The notes below the pieces were generated by a model that saw only the letters and a program-made list of their open reading frames with translations, searched no databases and was not told the DNA's origin. A stretch of 64,000 bases of DNA, taken from contig NZ_WKJZ01000001.1 in NCBI RefSeq assembly GCF_009763245.1, positions 2,372,941 to 2,436,940 on the forward strand, in the 5' to 3' direction. The translations under genes were made by a program, and so were the position numbers. Source of the DNA: Pseudomonas xionganensis (GTDB lineage: Bacteria > Pseudomonadota > Gammaproteobacteria > Pseudomonadales > Pseudomonadaceae). Below, piece by piece: positions 1 through 13,004 of this stretch. Within the stretch, counting starts at the first letter, position 1. Each line of letters opens with the position of its first letter.

Positions 1-2
1 GC

Positions 3-644
3 TCATAACAGCAGGCTCCTCAGGTCGAGATCGATAAGGCTGGTGTCCCAGGCCTGGTCGAACTGGCTGCGCCGCTGGCGAGCGCGGACCAGATCCTGGT
101 ACAGAGCATAGCCACTGAACTGCCCCGGCTCGGGCAATACCAGCAGGCCGCAGTCGTCGGCCAGCAGGAAGGCCAGCTCCTCGTTGGGGTAATCCGGGTT
201 GAGTTTGCGGATCTGCAGGTTGCTGGACAGGCGCCGGGCCAGGCTCAGCAGGCGATGGCCTTCCTTGACCGCGCGGCTGCTGTCACGCAGAAGGATACGC
301 AGCTGGTTGCGCGGGCTGGCCAGGAGAAACTGGCTGCAGGCCTGCTGCACGCTGCTGTGGTGATAGAGCCAGGGCTCCAGATCATGGCTGTAGATGCACA
401 GGCTACGCCGGGCTTGTTGCAGCAGGGCCAGGGCGTGGGCGCGGGCTTGTTCGATCTGGTTAAAGCGTTCCAGCGCGGTATGGGCGCCGAGGGCAAAGGG
501 AGCGGGTTCGGCCTGGGCGATATCCGCCGGCAGGCCGCTCGGGTTATGCACAGCAAAACGCCCCGGCGATTCGAACTCGATAGCGGCCAGTTCGGCTGGC
601 TGGTTGCTCTCGGTTGTTTCGCGCGGGGCGTTTTCTTCGTCCAT
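3..644 (-). CDS. Conserved hypothetical protein, last gene of the roxA-GNAT unit
   Basis: A 213-residue protein whose function I do not recognise. The N-terminal ~45 residues are low in hydrophobicity and probably disordered. From about residue 55 there is a compact alpha/beta region with a hydrophobic strand-like stretch (RSLCIYSHDLEPW) and a later VLPEPGQFSGY stretch. This resembles phospholipase-D-like folds seen in small Pseudomonas proteins, but I see no HKD catalytic motif. There is no signal peptide or membrane segment. It begins 8 bp after the GNAT gene, with AGAGG before the ATG, so it is probably the third gene of a roxA-GNAT-hypothetical operon, the order I recall for PAO1 PA2630-PA2632. 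Confidence 0.75.
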   Translation of the reverse strand: MDEENAPRETTESNQPAELAAIEFESPGRFAVHNPSGLPADIAQAEPAPFALGAHTALERFNQIEQARAHALALLQQARRSLCIYSHDLEPWLYHHSSVQQACSQFLLASPRNQLRILLRDSSRAVKEGHRLLSLARRLSSNLQIRKLNPDYPNEELAFLLADDCGLLVLPEPGQFSGYALYQDLVRARQRRSQFDQAWDTSLIDLDLRSLLL

Positions 645-652
645 TTCAGCCT

Positions 653-1078
653 CTAGCTGCTGTGGCGCACCATGTCCACGTGGGGAATGCCGGCGTCCAG
701 GTATTCACCGCTGACGATGGCAAAGCCGAGCTTTTCATAGAACGGCGTGGCTTGCACCTGGGCACTGAGCATTTGCTGATTGAGGCCACGTTTTTCCGCT
801 TCGGCGACCACCGCATTGATCAGCGCAGCGCCGACATTCAGACCGCGCCAGTCCCTGAGCACCGAGACCCGGCCGATATGGCCGTCGGGCAGCAGGCGTG
901 CGGTGCCGATCGGGTAGTCGCCTTCGTAGGCGAGAAAATGCACGGCCTCGGCGTCTTCGGCATCCCACTCCAGCTCCGGTGGCACCGCCTGTTCGGCGAT
1001 AAACACGGTTTCGCGGATGCGACGCAGCTCGGCATTGTCCTTCTGCCAATCGGCCAGGCGCACATGAATCTCACTCAT
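653..1078 (-). CDS. GNAT family N-acetyltransferase
   Basis: A 141-residue protein with the GNAT fold. The acetyl-CoA pyrophosphate-binding motif A is SVLRDWRGLNVGAAL near residues 72-86, and a C-terminal ATPFYEKLGF motif is typical of the family. It is closest in style to the ElaA/YjcF-like small GNATs; the substrate cannot be read from sequence. The reading frame extends upstream, but ATG at 1078 is chosen because it gives the normal family N-terminus and overlaps the end of the upstream hydroxylase gene by 8 bp, a usual operon arrangement. It is probably co-translated with roxA. Confidence 0.88.
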   Translation of the reverse strand: MSEIHVRLADWQKDNAELRRIRETVFIAEQAVPPELEWDAEDAEAVHFLAYEGDYPIGTARLLPDGHIGRVSVLRDWRGLNVGAALINAVVAEAEKRGLNQQMLSAQVQATPFYEKLGFAIVSGEYLDAGIPHVDMVRHSS

Positions 1079-2237
1079 CAGCAAACTCCAGGCTGCCTTG
1101 TTTGACCAGTTCAACCAACAGATTACGCCCTTCGTCATCGGCAAGCCACGCGCCGAGGTTGTCGATATGCAGGGCATCGGCGCTGCATACCAGCTTGAGC
1201 AGCTCACGCAGGCTGGCGGACAGCAGGCGGCTCTGGCCGCTGGCGAATAGCACCAGGTCCTCGCCGACTTCCGACCAGGCCATGCGCGCACTGGGGTTGC
1301 GCACCAGCACGGCGCCGTCTTCCAGGCTGGTGAGGAAGGTTTCTTCGTCGATCTCGATGCCGTTGATCAGCTCCGGATACTTGGGTTCGGTCATAAACTG
1401 GCCGAACCAGGTCATCAGCAGACGCTCGTCACCCATATGTTCGTTGAGCAGGGCCTTGAGGCGTTCCAGGGCGTCGCGCTGGATTTGCGTCGGGTCGTCG
1501 GTCGGCTGCGCGTCAGCATCACTGTAACGCTCCTCATCGGGGAGGAACTGGCCGAGAAAATCGGTGAAATGGGTCAGCACTTCGGCAGCACTTGGCGCGC
1601 GAAAGCCCACGGAATAGGTCATACAGTCATCCTCAGCGGTACCACAGTGGGCCAGGAGCGGCGGCAGGTAGAGCATGTCGCCGGGTTCCAGCACCCATTC
1701 TTCAGTTGATTCGAACTCGGCGAGGATCTTCAGATCCGCGTGTTGCAACAGGGGGCTGTCGGAGTTGCACGGCTGGCCGATCTGCCAGCGGCGTTTGCCG
1801 TAGCCCTGCAGGAGAAAAACGTCATAGTTGTCGAAGTGCGGACCCACACCGCCACCGGGTGCGGCGAAGCTGATCATCACATCGTCGATGCGCCACTTGG
1901 GCAGGAACTTGAACTGCTCCAGCAGCTCGGCCACTTCCGGGACGAACTGATCGACCGCCTGCACCAGCAGGGTCCAGTCGCGCTCGGGCAGGGTGGCGAA
2001 GGTGTCTTCGTTGAACGGGCCGCGCTGCAGTTCCCAGGGATGGGCGCCGTGCTCGATCACCAGGCGCGATTCGACTTCTTCTTCCAGGGCCAGGCCAGCC
2101 AGCTCATCCGGGCTGATCGGGCTTTCGAAACCGGGTACGGCCTGGCGGATCAGCAGCGGTTTCTTCTGCCAGTAGTCGCGCATGAACTGGCGCGCCGTCA
2201 TACCACCCAGTAACTGAAGCGGAGTATCAGGATTCAT
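1071..2237 (-). CDS. roxA: Ribosomal protein uL16 arginine hydroxylase (JmjC/cupin, RoxA/YcfD type)
   Basis: A 388-residue Fe(II)/2-oxoglutarate oxygenase. The iron-binding triad is visible as H134-x-D136 in GPHFDNYDVFLLQG and H197 in LLAHCGT, inside a JmjC-like cupin, followed by an alpha-helical C-terminal dimerisation/winged-helix region. E. coli YcfD/RoxA hydroxylates an arginine of ribosomal protein L16 (family knowledge). Length and motif spacing match that family. AAAGG lies 7 nt before the ATG. It heads a three-gene unit with the GNAT and hypothetical genes, and is separated from purB upstream by a terminator. Confidence 0.9.
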   Translation of the reverse strand: MNPDTPLQLLGGMTARQFMRDYWQKKPLLIRQAVPGFESPISPDELAGLALEEEVESRLVIEHGAHPWELQRGPFNEDTFATLPERDWTLLVQAVDQFVPEVAELLEQFKFLPKWRIDDVMISFAAPGGGVGPHFDNYDVFLLQGYGKRRWQIGQPCNSDSPLLQHADLKILAEFESTEEWVLEPGDMLYLPPLLAHCGTAEDDCMTYSVGFRAPSAAEVLTHFTDFLGQFLPDEERYSDADAQPTDDPTQIQRDALERLKALLNEHMGDERLLMTWFGQFMTEPKYPELINGIEIDEETFLTSLEDGAVLVRNPSARMAWSEVGEDLVLFASGQSRLLSASLRELLKLVCSADALHIDNLGAWLADDEGRNLLVELVKQGSLEFADE

Positions 2238-2269
2238 CGCTAAGCCTTTGAAGTAATTAATTTGCCGTA

Positions 2270-2297
2270 AATAAAAACGCCCGGCGCAGCCGGGCGT
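2270..2297 (-). terminator. Intrinsic terminator of purB
   Basis: Read on the minus strand, the GC-rich hairpin ACGCCCGGC/GCCGGGCGT is followed by TTTTTAT. It lies 18 bp after the purB stop and before roxA. Confidence 0.85.
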
Positions 2298-2314
2298 CTG
2301 GGGGCTGATGCCGC

Positions 2315-3850
<1,536 letters not shown>

Positions 3851-3914
3851 TCTATTTAAAAGGGCGCATATCATACATGAAATCGGCGCCCAGGCCGCCA
3901 TCGACTATGACCGT

Positions 3915-4775
3915 TCAGCTGCGTTTGCCGCGACTGATCGACAGCAGGCTGGCGGTAAAGATCAGGGAAGCGCCGATCAGCGAGGTCAGATCCGGGGTCT
4001 CGCCCCAGCGCAGCCAGGCGATCAGCCCGGCGAAGACAATGGCCAGGTAGGCAAACGGCCCGATCAGCCCAGGCGGCGCCAGGCCATAGGCCTTGGACAT
4101 GATGATCTGGCTGGCGGTGGCTAGCAGGCCGATGCCCAGCAGCAGGCCCAGCTCATGGCTGTGCATGGGCTGCCAGGCCCAGGTCATGGGAATGGCGGAG
4201 ATCAGGGCGCTGAACAGCGAGAAGTAGAAGACGATACGAAAGGCCGGCTCGGTGTCGCTCATCTCGCGGATCGAGACAAAGGCGAAGGCGGCCAGCACGC
4301 TGGCCGCCAGCCCCACCAGGGCCTGGCTATCGAGCAAGGCGGCGGAGGGTTTGGCCACCAGCAGCACGCCGACCAGGCCGATGCCCGTGGTCACCAGCAT
4401 GCGCTTGCTCAGCGGCTCCTTGAGCCACCACCAGGCGATCAGAGGCGTGAACACCGGCGCCGAATAGGTGAACAGCATGGCATCGGCCAGGGGCAGGTGG
4501 GCGATGGCGTAGAAGAAGCAGTACATCGCCGCCAGGCCATAGGTGGTGCGCCACAGGTGTGATTTCAGGCGGGTGGTTTTGAGTGGTCGCACGCCCTTGA
4601 GCAGGATCAGCGGCAGAAAGAACAGCACCCCGACCAGATTGCGGAAAAACACCACCGACTCGTTGTTGACGCTGCTCGACACCTCGCGGATGCCCACCCC
4701 CATCAAGGCAAACAGTAAGGCGGAAAGGGCCAGCAGGCTGGCCCCCTGCAGGGGCTTGACCGAGCGTGTGCTCAT
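3915..4775 (-). CDS. EamA/DMT-superfamily transporter
   Basis: A 286-residue inner-membrane protein with about ten hydrophobic segments arranged as two EamA repeats. Examples are LLALSALLFALMGVGI near the start, MLVTTGIGLVGVLLVA in the middle and LIGASLIFTASLLSI at the end. It belongs to the drug/metabolite transporter superfamily; the substrate is unknown. ATG at 4775 is chosen over an upstream in-frame start because the longer version would run into hflD and add a Cys/Arg-rich non-membrane tail. It starts 1 bp after the hflD stop, so it is the last gene of mnmA-hflD-DMT. Confidence 0.88.
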   Translation of the reverse strand: MSTRSVKPLQGASLLALSALLFALMGVGIREVSSSVNNESVVFFRNLVGVLFFLPLILLKGVRPLKTTRLKSHLWRTTYGLAAMYCFFYAIAHLPLADAMLFTYSAPVFTPLIAWWWLKEPLSKRMLVTTGIGLVGVLLVAKPSAALLDSQALVGLAASVLAAFAFVSIREMSDTEPAFRIVFYFSLFSALISAIPMTWAWQPMHSHELGLLLGIGLLATASQIIMSKAYGLAPPGLIGPFAYLAIVFAGLIAWLRWGETPDLTSLIGASLIFTASLLSISRGKRS

Positions 4776-4776
4776 C

Positions 4777-7005
<2,229 letters not shown>

Positions 7006-7127
7006 CGGATACTCCTCGACAGGGCGTGTAATAAGCGGTTACCGGCCACTTGGCCTGACAGCACAGCGCAATTGGACGCCGAGCTGCTAGGCTAAATTGA
7101 CCTTGCCGTAGCGGCTTGTAGCGCTCT

Positions 7128-7142
7128 TGTAGTTTGACTACA
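7128..7142. promoter_or_regulatory. Palindromic operator 1 upstream of icd (RccR-like)
   Basis: TGTAGTTTGACTACA, a perfect TGTAGT-N3-ACTACA palindrome. It matches the consensus I recall for the RpiR-family carbon regulator RccR of Pseudomonas, which controls pyruvate and glyoxylate-shunt genes. It overlaps a possible -35 hexamer (TTGACT, 7134-7139). Binding is inferred. Confidence 0.55.
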
Positions 7143-7221
7143 TAAGACATTCCGCTATTCAGAGAATGTCGACAATAACGCGGTTGGGCAATGTTTTCGG
7201 CGGATAAAGTGCGTGACTTTC

Positions 7222-7236
7222 TGTAGAAAAACTACA
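7222..7236. promoter_or_regulatory. Palindromic operator 2 upstream of icd (RccR-like)
   Basis: TGTAGAAAAACTACA, the same TGTAG-N5-CTACA architecture with one mismatch to the first copy. It is 94 bp downstream of operator 1 (centre to centre) and 92 bp before the icd start. Two sites with this spacing suggest looping or cooperative control. Confidence 0.55.
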
Positions 7237-7327
7237 AAAATAGTTCGCCTTTCCGAGACCCAAAAAGATCCATTCGGTGCGCCATCTGCGCACCTGAATG
7301 TCAGACCACAAAGCAACGGAGTCCAGC

Positions 7328-8584
7328 ATGGGATACCAAAAGATCCAGGTGCCAGCAACCGGTGACAAAATCACCGTCAATGCCGATATGTCCTTGAATG
7401 TTCCGAACAATCCGATCATCCCCTTCATCGAAGGCGACGGTATCGGTGTCGACATCAGCCCGGTCATGATCAAGGTGGTTGATGCGGCTGTCGAGAAAGC
7501 CTACGGCGGCGAGCGCAAGATCTCCTGGATGGAAGTCTACGCCGGCGAGAAAGCCACCCAGGTCTATGACCAGGACACCTGGCTGCCCCAGGAAACCCTG
7601 GACGCAGTGCGTGACTACGTCGTTTCCATCAAGGGCCCGCTGACCACTCCGGTCGGTGGCGGTATCCGCTCCCTGAACGTTGCCCTGCGCCAGCAGCTCG
7701 ACCTGTATGTCTGCCTGCGCCCGGTGCGCTGGTTCGAAGGTGTGCCGAGCCCGGTGAAGAAGCCTGGCGACGTCGACATGACCATCTTCCGTGAGAACTC
7801 GGAAGACATTTACGCCGGTATCGAGTGGAAAGCCGGCTCCCCGGAAGCCGAGAAGGTCATCAAGTTCCTCAAAGAGGAAATGGGTGTAACCAAGATCCGC
7901 TTCGACCAGAATTGCGGCATCGGCGTCAAGCCGGTTTCCGAAGAGGGCACCAAGCGCCTGGTGCGCAAGGCCCTGCAGTACACCGTGGACAACGATCGTG
8001 ATTCGCTGACCATCGTGCACAAAGGCAACATCATGAAGTTCACCGAAGGTGCCTTCAAAGAGTGGGGCTATGAAGTGGCCCGTGACGAGTTCGGTGCCGA
8101 GCTGCTGGATGGCGGTCCTTGGATGCAGTTCAAGAACCCCAAGACCGGCAAGAACATCATCGTCAAGGACGCCATCGCTGACGCCATGCTGCAGCAGATC
8201 CTGCTGCGTCCGGCCGAGTACGACGTGATCGCCACCCTGAATCTCAATGGTGACTACCTGTCCGACGCCCTGGCGGCCGAAGTGGGCGGTATCGGTATCG
8301 CGCCGGGCGCCAACCTGTCCGATAGCGTGGCCATGTTCGAAGCCACCCACGGCACCGCGCCCAAGTACGCTGGCAAGGACCAGGTCAACCCAGGTTCGGT
8401 CATCCTCTCCGCCGAGATGATGCTGCGCCACATGGGCTGGACCGAGGCTGCCGATCTGATCATCAAGGGCACCAATGGCGCCATCGGTGCCAAGACCGTG
8501 ACCTATGACTTCGAACGCCTGATGGACGGTGCAACCCTGCTGTCCTGCTCGGCATTCGGCGATGCCATGATTTCGCACATGTAA
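7328..8584 (+). CDS. icd: NADP-dependent isocitrate dehydrogenase
   Basis: A 418-residue homodimeric-type isocitrate dehydrogenase (isocitrate to 2-oxoglutarate, TCA cycle). The substrate loop [13 protein letters not shown] contains S115, equivalent to E. coli S113, the serine phosphorylated by Ace[11 protein letters not shown] (155-164) and [12 protein letters not shown] are family landmarks. ATG at 7328 is chosen: ACGGAG precedes it, and MGYQKIQVP is the usual family start, whereas an in-frame ATG 30 bp upstream has no ribosome site. The two upstream palindromes suggest carbon-source control at the TCA/glyoxylate branch point. Confidence 0.96.
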   Translation: MGYQKIQVPATGDKITVNADMSLNVPNNPIIPFIEGDGIGVDISPVMIKVVDAAVEKAYGGERKISWMEVYAGEKATQVYDQDTWLPQETLDAVRDYVVSIKGPLTTPVGGGIRSLNVALRQQLDLYVCLRPVRWFEGVPSPVKKPGDVDMTIFRENSEDIYAGIEWKAGSPEAEKVIKFLKEEMGVTKIRFDQNCGIGVKPVSEEGTKRLVRKALQYTVDNDRDSLTIVHKGNIMKFTEGAFKEWGYEVARDEFGAELLDGGPWMQFKNPKTGKNIIVKDAIADAMLQQILLRPAEYDVIATLNLNGDYLSDALAAEVGGIGIAPGANLSDSVAMFEATHGTAPKYAGKDQVNPGSVILSAEMMLRHMGWTEAADLIIKGTNGAIGAKTVTYDFERLMDGATLLSCSAFGDAMISHM

Positions 8585-8602
8585 GCGAATCAAGCGAAAG
8601 AA

Positions 8603-8631
8603 AAAGGCCGGTCATATGACCGGCCTTTTTT
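8603..8631. terminator. Bidirectional terminator between icd and cspD
   Basis: AAAGGCCGGTCATATGACCGGCCTTTTT: a perfect 11-bp stem with A/T tracts on both sides, serving the convergent icd and cspD genes. Confidence 0.92.
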
Positions 8632-8654
8632 ATGCAGCCAGCAAGGCTGCCAAG

Positions 8655-8918
8655 TCAGACTTCAACCGTTGTGCCTTGGCTCTGCCTTGCGGCGACCGGG
8701 GCGTCAGTGGCGACAGTGGCCGCGCTGATATTGACGGCGTGGAGTCCTTTAGGACCTTGAATAATATCGAAGCTTACCGGCTGGCCAGCCTTGAGCGTTT
8801 TATAGCCGTCCATCTGGATAGCCGAGTAGTGGGCGAACAGGTCCTCATCTCGACCATCGGCCAGGATGAATCCATAGCCTTTGGCGTTGTTGAACCACTT
8901 GACCTTACCGCTAACCAT
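8655..8918 (-). CDS. cspD: Cold-shock-like protein CspD
   Basis: An 87-residue cold-shock-domain protein. RNP1 (KGYGFI) and RNP2 (DLFAHYS) follow the canonical start SGKVKWFNNAKGYGFI. E. coli CspD is a stationary-phase, single-stranded-DNA-binding inhibitor of replication. A Gln/Ala/Val tail follows the ~68-residue domain. ATG at 8918 is preferred to one 18 bp upstream because AGAGGG precedes it at good spacing. It is divergent from clpS, the order usual in gamma-proteobacteria. Confidence 0.93.
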   Translation of the reverse strand: MVSGKVKWFNNAKGYGFILADGRDEDLFAHYSAIQMDGYKTLKAGQPVSFDIIQGPKGLHAVNISAATVATDAPVAARQSQGTTVEV

Positions 8919-9142
8919 GCTGATATCCCTCTGCAAAGGACTCCATCACTGGAGTATCATCCACTTCAGTTCCGTGCGACCGCTTACCTAGCAGCCTGCG
9001 CGGAACCCCTATACCCCGGACAGGGTATCTATTGTTTGTAACACTGTTTTGCCGTTAGTCAAGGCAATGCTGCAACGGCCTGCGAAGCCGTTCAAACTCT
9101 GTCTAGCATCCCCCACTCGCCTATCAACGAACCTTATTGAGC

Positions 9143-9505
9143 ATGCATGCAAGTAGCCAGATTCGACTAACATTCAATCAGGATCGCCCCGCAGAGCATG
9201 AGGACGATTCCTTCGGCCTTGCCGTCCAGGAATCCAAGCCGGCTCTGCAGGCACCCCCCATGTATAAGGTGGTTCTGTTCAATGACGATTACACGCCCAT
9301 GGATTTTGTCGTTGAAGTGCTTGAGGTGTTCTTTGCCATGAACCGCGAGCAGGCCACCCGCATCATGTTGGCCGTCCATACGGAAGGGCGGGCAGTTTGC
9401 GGTGTATTCACCCGTGACATTGCTGAAACCAAAGCCATGCAGGTGAATCAATATGCGAGAGAGAGCCAGCATCCGCTACTCTGTGAAATAGAGAAGGACG
9501 GTTAA
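9143..9505 (+). CDS. clpS: ClpS, adaptor of the ClpAP protease
   Basis: A 120-residue N-degron adaptor. The core [20 protein letters not shown] contains the NDDYTPM substrate-pocket motif, and HTEGRAVCG binds the ClpA N-domain. ClpS hands proteins with N-terminal Leu, Phe, Tyr or Trp to ClpAP. ATG at 9143 is the likely start; an in-frame TTG two codons earlier is possible. The Shine-Dalgarno sequence is weak for both. It lies 29 bp upstream of clpA, and the Leu/Phe and Leu transferase genes aat and bpt are within 5 kb. Confidence 0.95.
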   Translation: MHASSQIRLTFNQDRPAEHEDDSFGLAVQESKPALQAPPMYKVVLFNDDYTPMDFVVEVLEVFFAMNREQATRIMLAVHTEGRAVCGVFTRDIAETKAMQVNQYARESQHPLLCEIEKDG

Positions 9506-9534
9506 CGCCGGCCACTTGGGCAAGAGGTGAAGCC

Positions 9535-11805
9535 ATGTTGAATCGAGAGCTCGAAGTAACCCTCAATCTTGCCTTCAAGGAGGCACGCACCAAGCGTCAT
9601 GAATTTATGACGGTTGAGCATCTCCTGCTGGCCCTGCTGGACAACGAAGCCGCCGCCAGTGTGCTGCGCGCCTGTGGCGCCAACCTGGACAAGCTGCGCC
9701 ATGATTTACAGGAATTTATCGATTCCACCACCCCCCTGATTCCGCAGCATGACGAGGAGCGGGAAACTCAGCCCACCCTGGGTTTCCAGCGTGTTCTGCA
9801 GCGCGCGGTATTCCACGTACAAAGCTCCGGCAAGCGCGAAGTGACCGGCGCCAATGTATTGGTGGCAATTTTCAGTGAACAGGAAAGCCAGGCGGTGTTT
9901 CTGCTCAAGCAGCAGAGCATTGCCCGTATCGACGTGGTCAACTTTATCGCTCACGGCATCTCCAAGGTGCCGGGCCATGGTGGTCATACTGAGTCCGAGC
10001 AGGAGATGCAGGACGATGAGGGCGGTGAATCGGCCACCTCGGGCAACCCGTTGGATGCCTATGCCAGCAACCTGAATGAGTTGGCCCGCCAGGGGCGAAT
10101 TGACCCACTGGTAGGTCGTGAAGGTGAAGTGGAGCGCGTGGCGCAGATTCTCGCCCGGCGGCGCAAGAACAACCCGCTGTTGGTGGGGGAGGCCGGGGTC
10201 GGCAAGACCGCTATCGCCGAAGGCCTGGCCAAGCGGATTGTCGACAATCAGGTGCCGGACCTGTTGGCCGACAGCGTGGTCTACTCCCTGGATCTGGGCG
10301 CCTTGCTCGCCGGTACCAAATACCGTGGTGACTTCGAGAAGCGCCTGAAGGCATTGCTAAACGAGTTGCGCAAGCGGCCCCATGCCATTCTGTTTATCGA
10401 CGAAATCCACACCATTATCGGTGCCGGTGCAGCGTCCGGTGGGGTGATGGATGCCTCCAACCTTCTCAAGCCGATGCTGTCCTCGGGTGAGATTCGCTGC
10501 ATCGGCTCCACGACGTTCCAGGAGTTTCGCGGCATCTTCGAGAAGGATCGCGCCCTGGCGCGGCGTTTCCAGAAGGTTGATGTGGTCGAACCTTCGGTGG
10601 AGGACACCATCGGTATTCTGCGCGGCCTGAAAGGGCGCTTCGAGCAGCATCACCATATCGAGTACAGCGACGAGGCCCTGCGTGCCGCTGCCGAACTGGC
10701 TTCGCGTTATATCAACGACCGCCATATGCCGGACAAGGCCATCGATGTGATCGATGAAGCGGGCGCCTATCAGCGCCTGCAGCCGGAAGACAAGCGGGTT
10801 GCCCGCATCGATGTGGCTCAGGTCGAGGATATCGTGGCGAAGATCGCACGCATTCCACCCAAGCATGTCAGCACCTCGGACAAGGAGCTGCTGCGCAACC
10901 TGGAGCGCGATCTCAAGCTCACGGTATTCGGCCAGGATGCCGCCATCGATTCACTGTCCACGGCCATCAAGCTGTCCCGGGCCGGGCTCAAGGCGCCGGA
11001 CAAGCCGGTGGGTTCCTTCCTGTTTGCCGGTCCCACCGGGGTGGGCAAGACCGAGGCTGCTCGCCAGCTGGCCAAGGCCCTAGGGGTGGAGCTGATCCGC
11101 TTCGATATGTCCGAATATATGGAGCGCCATACCGTATCGCGCCTGATCGGCGCGCCGCCTGGCTATGTCGGTTTTGACCAGGGAGGCTTGCTCACCGAGG
11201 CCATCACCAAGACACCGCATTGCGTGCTCTTGCTCGATGAAATCGAGAAGGCTCATCCGGAAGTCTTCAACCTGCTGCTGCAGGTGATGGATCACGGCAC
11301 CCTGACCGATAACAACGGGCGCAAGGCGGATTTCCGCAACGTCATCCTGATCATGACCACCAACGCCGGGGCAGAAACCGCCGCGCGGGCTTCCATCGGC
11401 TTTACCCATCAGGACCACTCGTCTGATGCAATGGAAGTGATCAAGAAGAGCTTTACGCCGGAGTTCCGCAACCGTCTGGATACCATTATCCAGTTCGGCC
11501 GCCTGAGCCACGAAGTGATCAAGAGCATCGTCGACAAGTTCCTCACCGAGCTGCAGGCGCAGCTGGAGGACAAGCGCGTCATGCTCGAAGTCAGCGACGC
11601 GGCGCGCAACTGGCTGGCCGAGCAGGGCTACGATGTGCAGATGGGCGCCCGGCCTATGGCGCGTTTGATCCAGGACAAGATCAAGCGGCCGCTGGCGGAG
11701 GAAATCCTCTTTGGCGAACTGGCCGAGCACGGTGGCGTGGTGCATGTCGATATCAGCGAAGGTGAGCTGATCTTTGACTTTGAAACCACGGCTGAAATGG
11801 CCTGA
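9535..11805 (+). CDS. clpA: ATP-dependent Clp protease ATP-binding subunit ClpA
   Basis: A 756-residue AAA+ unfoldase of ClpAP. The helical ClpS-binding N-domain covers residues 1-145, followed by an acidic linker (about 150-170). AAA module 1 has Walker A GEAGVGKT (218-225) and Walker [13 protein letters not shown] module 2 has [10 protein letters not shown] and [10 protein letters not shown]. The C-terminal D2-small domain follows. It forms a hexamer that feeds substrates to ClpP in the cytosol. Length matches E. coli ClpA (758). It is co-transcribed with clpS and ends at an intrinsic terminator. Confidence 0.97.
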   Translation: MLNRELEVTLNLAFKEARTKRHEFMTVEHLLLALLDNEAAASVLRACGANLDKLRHDLQEFIDSTTPLIPQHDEERETQPTLGFQRVLQRAVFHVQSSGKREVTGANVLVAIFSEQESQAVFLLKQQSIARIDVVNFIAHGISKVPGHGGHTESEQEMQDDEGGESATSGNPLDAYASNLNELARQGRIDPLVGREGEVERVAQILARRRKNNPLLVGEAGVGKTAIAEGLAKRIVDNQVPDLLADSVVYSLDLGALLAGTKYRGDFEKRLKALLNELRKRPHAILFIDEIHTIIGAGAASGGVMDASNLLKPMLSSGEIRCIGSTTFQEFRGIFEKDRALARRFQKVDVVEPSVEDTIGILRGLKGRFEQHHHIEYSDEALRAAAELASRYINDRHMPDKAIDVIDEAGAYQRLQPEDKRVARIDVAQVEDIVAKIARIPPKHVSTSDKELLRNLERDLKLTVFGQDAAIDSLSTAIKLSRAGLKAPDKPVGSFLFAGPTGVGKTEAARQLAKALGVELIRFDMSEYMERHTVSRLIGAPPGYVGFDQGGLLTEAITKTPHCVLLLDEIEKAHPEVFNLLLQVMDHGTLTDNNGRKADFRNVILIMTTNAGAETAARASIGFTHQDHSSDAMEVIKKSFTPEFRNRLDTIIQFGRLSHEVIKSIVDKFLTELQAQLEDKRVMLEVSDAARNWLAEQGYDVQMGARPMARLIQDKIKRPLAEEILFGELAEHGGVVHVDISEGELIFDFETTAEMA

Positions 11806-11822
11806 GTTAAACGGTAGGCAAC

Positions 11823-11852
11823 AAAAACGCCCGGCAATGCCGGGCGTTTTTT
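11823..11852. terminator. Bidirectional terminator between clpA and infA
   Basis: ACGCCCGGC-AAT-GCCGGGCGT stem, A-tract before and TTTTTT after, between convergent clpA and infA. Confidence 0.92.
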
Positions 11853-11912
11853 ATGTGCGCTTGATTGGTTTCGACTGCCGGGCTTGGAACAGGCTTGCGG
11901 CAGTGGCTGCAA

Positions 11913-12131
11913 TTAGCGAGCGCGGTAGGTGATACGACCCTTGCTCAGGTCGTAAGGTGTCAGCTCAACGCGAACCTTGTCACCAGTCAGAATGCGGATG
12001 TAGTTCTTGCGCATCTTTCCGGAGATATGCGCGGTAACGACGTGCCCATTTTCCAACTCCACGCGAAACATGGTGTTGGGCAGGGTGTCGACGACAGTGC
12101 CTTCCATTTCGAAGCTGTCTTCTTTCGACAT
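11913..12131 (-). CDS. infA: Translation initiation factor IF-1
   Basis: A 72-residue S1/OB-fold protein starting [19 protein letters not shown], full length and highly conserved. IF-1 binds the 30S A site during initiation. A longer frame exists, but the 18 extra residues do not belong to the family, so ATG 12131 is used. It is convergent with clpA and downstream of bpt/aat on the same strand. Confidence 0.97.
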
Positions 12132-12242
12132 GCAGTAAAGCCCTCGGTATCCAAAGAATGGCCCGGTGCAACTGGCGCCAGGCAAAAGCGGCGTGCATTG
12201 TGCCCGAAAACAGGTCTGTACGCCAAGTGGGCCGTTGCGAAG

Positions 12243-12950
12243 CTAGGTGAGGACGGTCCAGCGCTGGTTGACCAGCAGTTCGATGGGGCGGTACTGGGTC
12301 TTGTAGTTCATTTTGCGGCAGTTCTTGATCCAGTAGCCGAGGTAGACGGCGTGCAGCCCTTGGCGATGGGCTTCGCCGATCTGCCAGAGAATGGCGAAAC
12401 GCCCCAGGCTGCGGCGTTCTTCATCCGGATCGTAGAAGGTGTACACCGCAGAGAGGCCATTGGGCAGTACGTCGGTCACGGCGATGGCCAGCAGGCGCCC
12501 GTCAAGCCGGAATTCGTAAAAACGCGAGAAGGGCAGATCCCGCACCAGAAAGGTGGAGAACTGGTCGCGGCTGGGTGGGTACATATCGCCATCGGCATGC
12601 CGCGCCTCTATATAGCGGACATAGAGGGCGTAGTACTCATCATTGAAGCAGGGGCGCACCGGGCGCACCTGAACGTCTTCATTGCGCTTGAGGATGCGCC
12701 GCTGTTGACGATTGGGGCGAAAGGCCGCCGCAGGGATGCGCGCGGGGATGCAGGCGGTACAGTGCTGGCAGTGGGGGCGATAGAGGTGGTCGCCACTGCG
12801 GCGAAAGCCCATTTCCGAGAGCTCGGCATACACCTGGGTATCCATGGGCTGGCTGGGATCGAGAAACAGGGTCGTGGCCTGCTCCTCGGGCAGGTAGCTG
12901 CACGGGTGCGGTTGAGTGGCATAAAACTTGAGGCGGGCCAGCTCGGTCAT
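12243..12950 (-). CDS. bpt: Aspartate/glutamate leucyltransferase
   Basis: A 235-residue ATE-family aminoacyl-tRNA-protein transferase of the bacterial Bpt type, which adds leucine to N-terminal Asp/Glu and so creates ClpS substrates. An N-terminal Cys cluster (C17, then [15 protein letters not shown]) and the C-terminal [18 protein letters not shown] block are family marks. It follows aat by 54 bp. Pseudomonas databases often call this gene ate. Confidence 0.93.
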   Translation of the reverse strand: MTELARLKFYATQPHPCSYLPEEQATTLFLDPSQPMDTQVYAELSEMGFRRSGDHLYRPHCQHCTACIPARIPAAAFRPNRQQRRILKRNEDVQVRPVRPCFNDEYYALYVRYIEARHADGDMYPPSRDQFSTFLVRDLPFSRFYEFRLDGRLLAIAVTDVLPNGLSAVYTFYDPDEERRSLGRFAILWQIGEAHRQGLHAVYLGYWIKNCRKMNYKTQYRPIELLVNQRWTVLT

Positions 12951-13004
12951 GGTCGATTCTCGGGAGCGTCTCCCGGAAAGTGTATGCCAGGAGATCGCAC
13001 TCGA

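Larger units (their letters stand above)
7006..7327. other. Regulatory intergenic region upstream of icd
   Basis: A 322-bp non-coding stretch between the divergent Nudix and icd genes. It contains two TGTAG-N5-CTACA palindromes (7128-7142, 7222-7236) and a direct repeat of CTTGTAG at about 7114-7132. I see no gene. As I recall PAO1, an isocitrate dehydrogenase gene of the monomeric type (idh) sits beside icd; it is absent at this position here. Confidence 0.6.

Noticed and set aside
7301..8593. A 430-codon antisense frame across icd
   Set aside because: Shadow of icd third-position GC bias; runs through the terminator and has no recognisable protein features.
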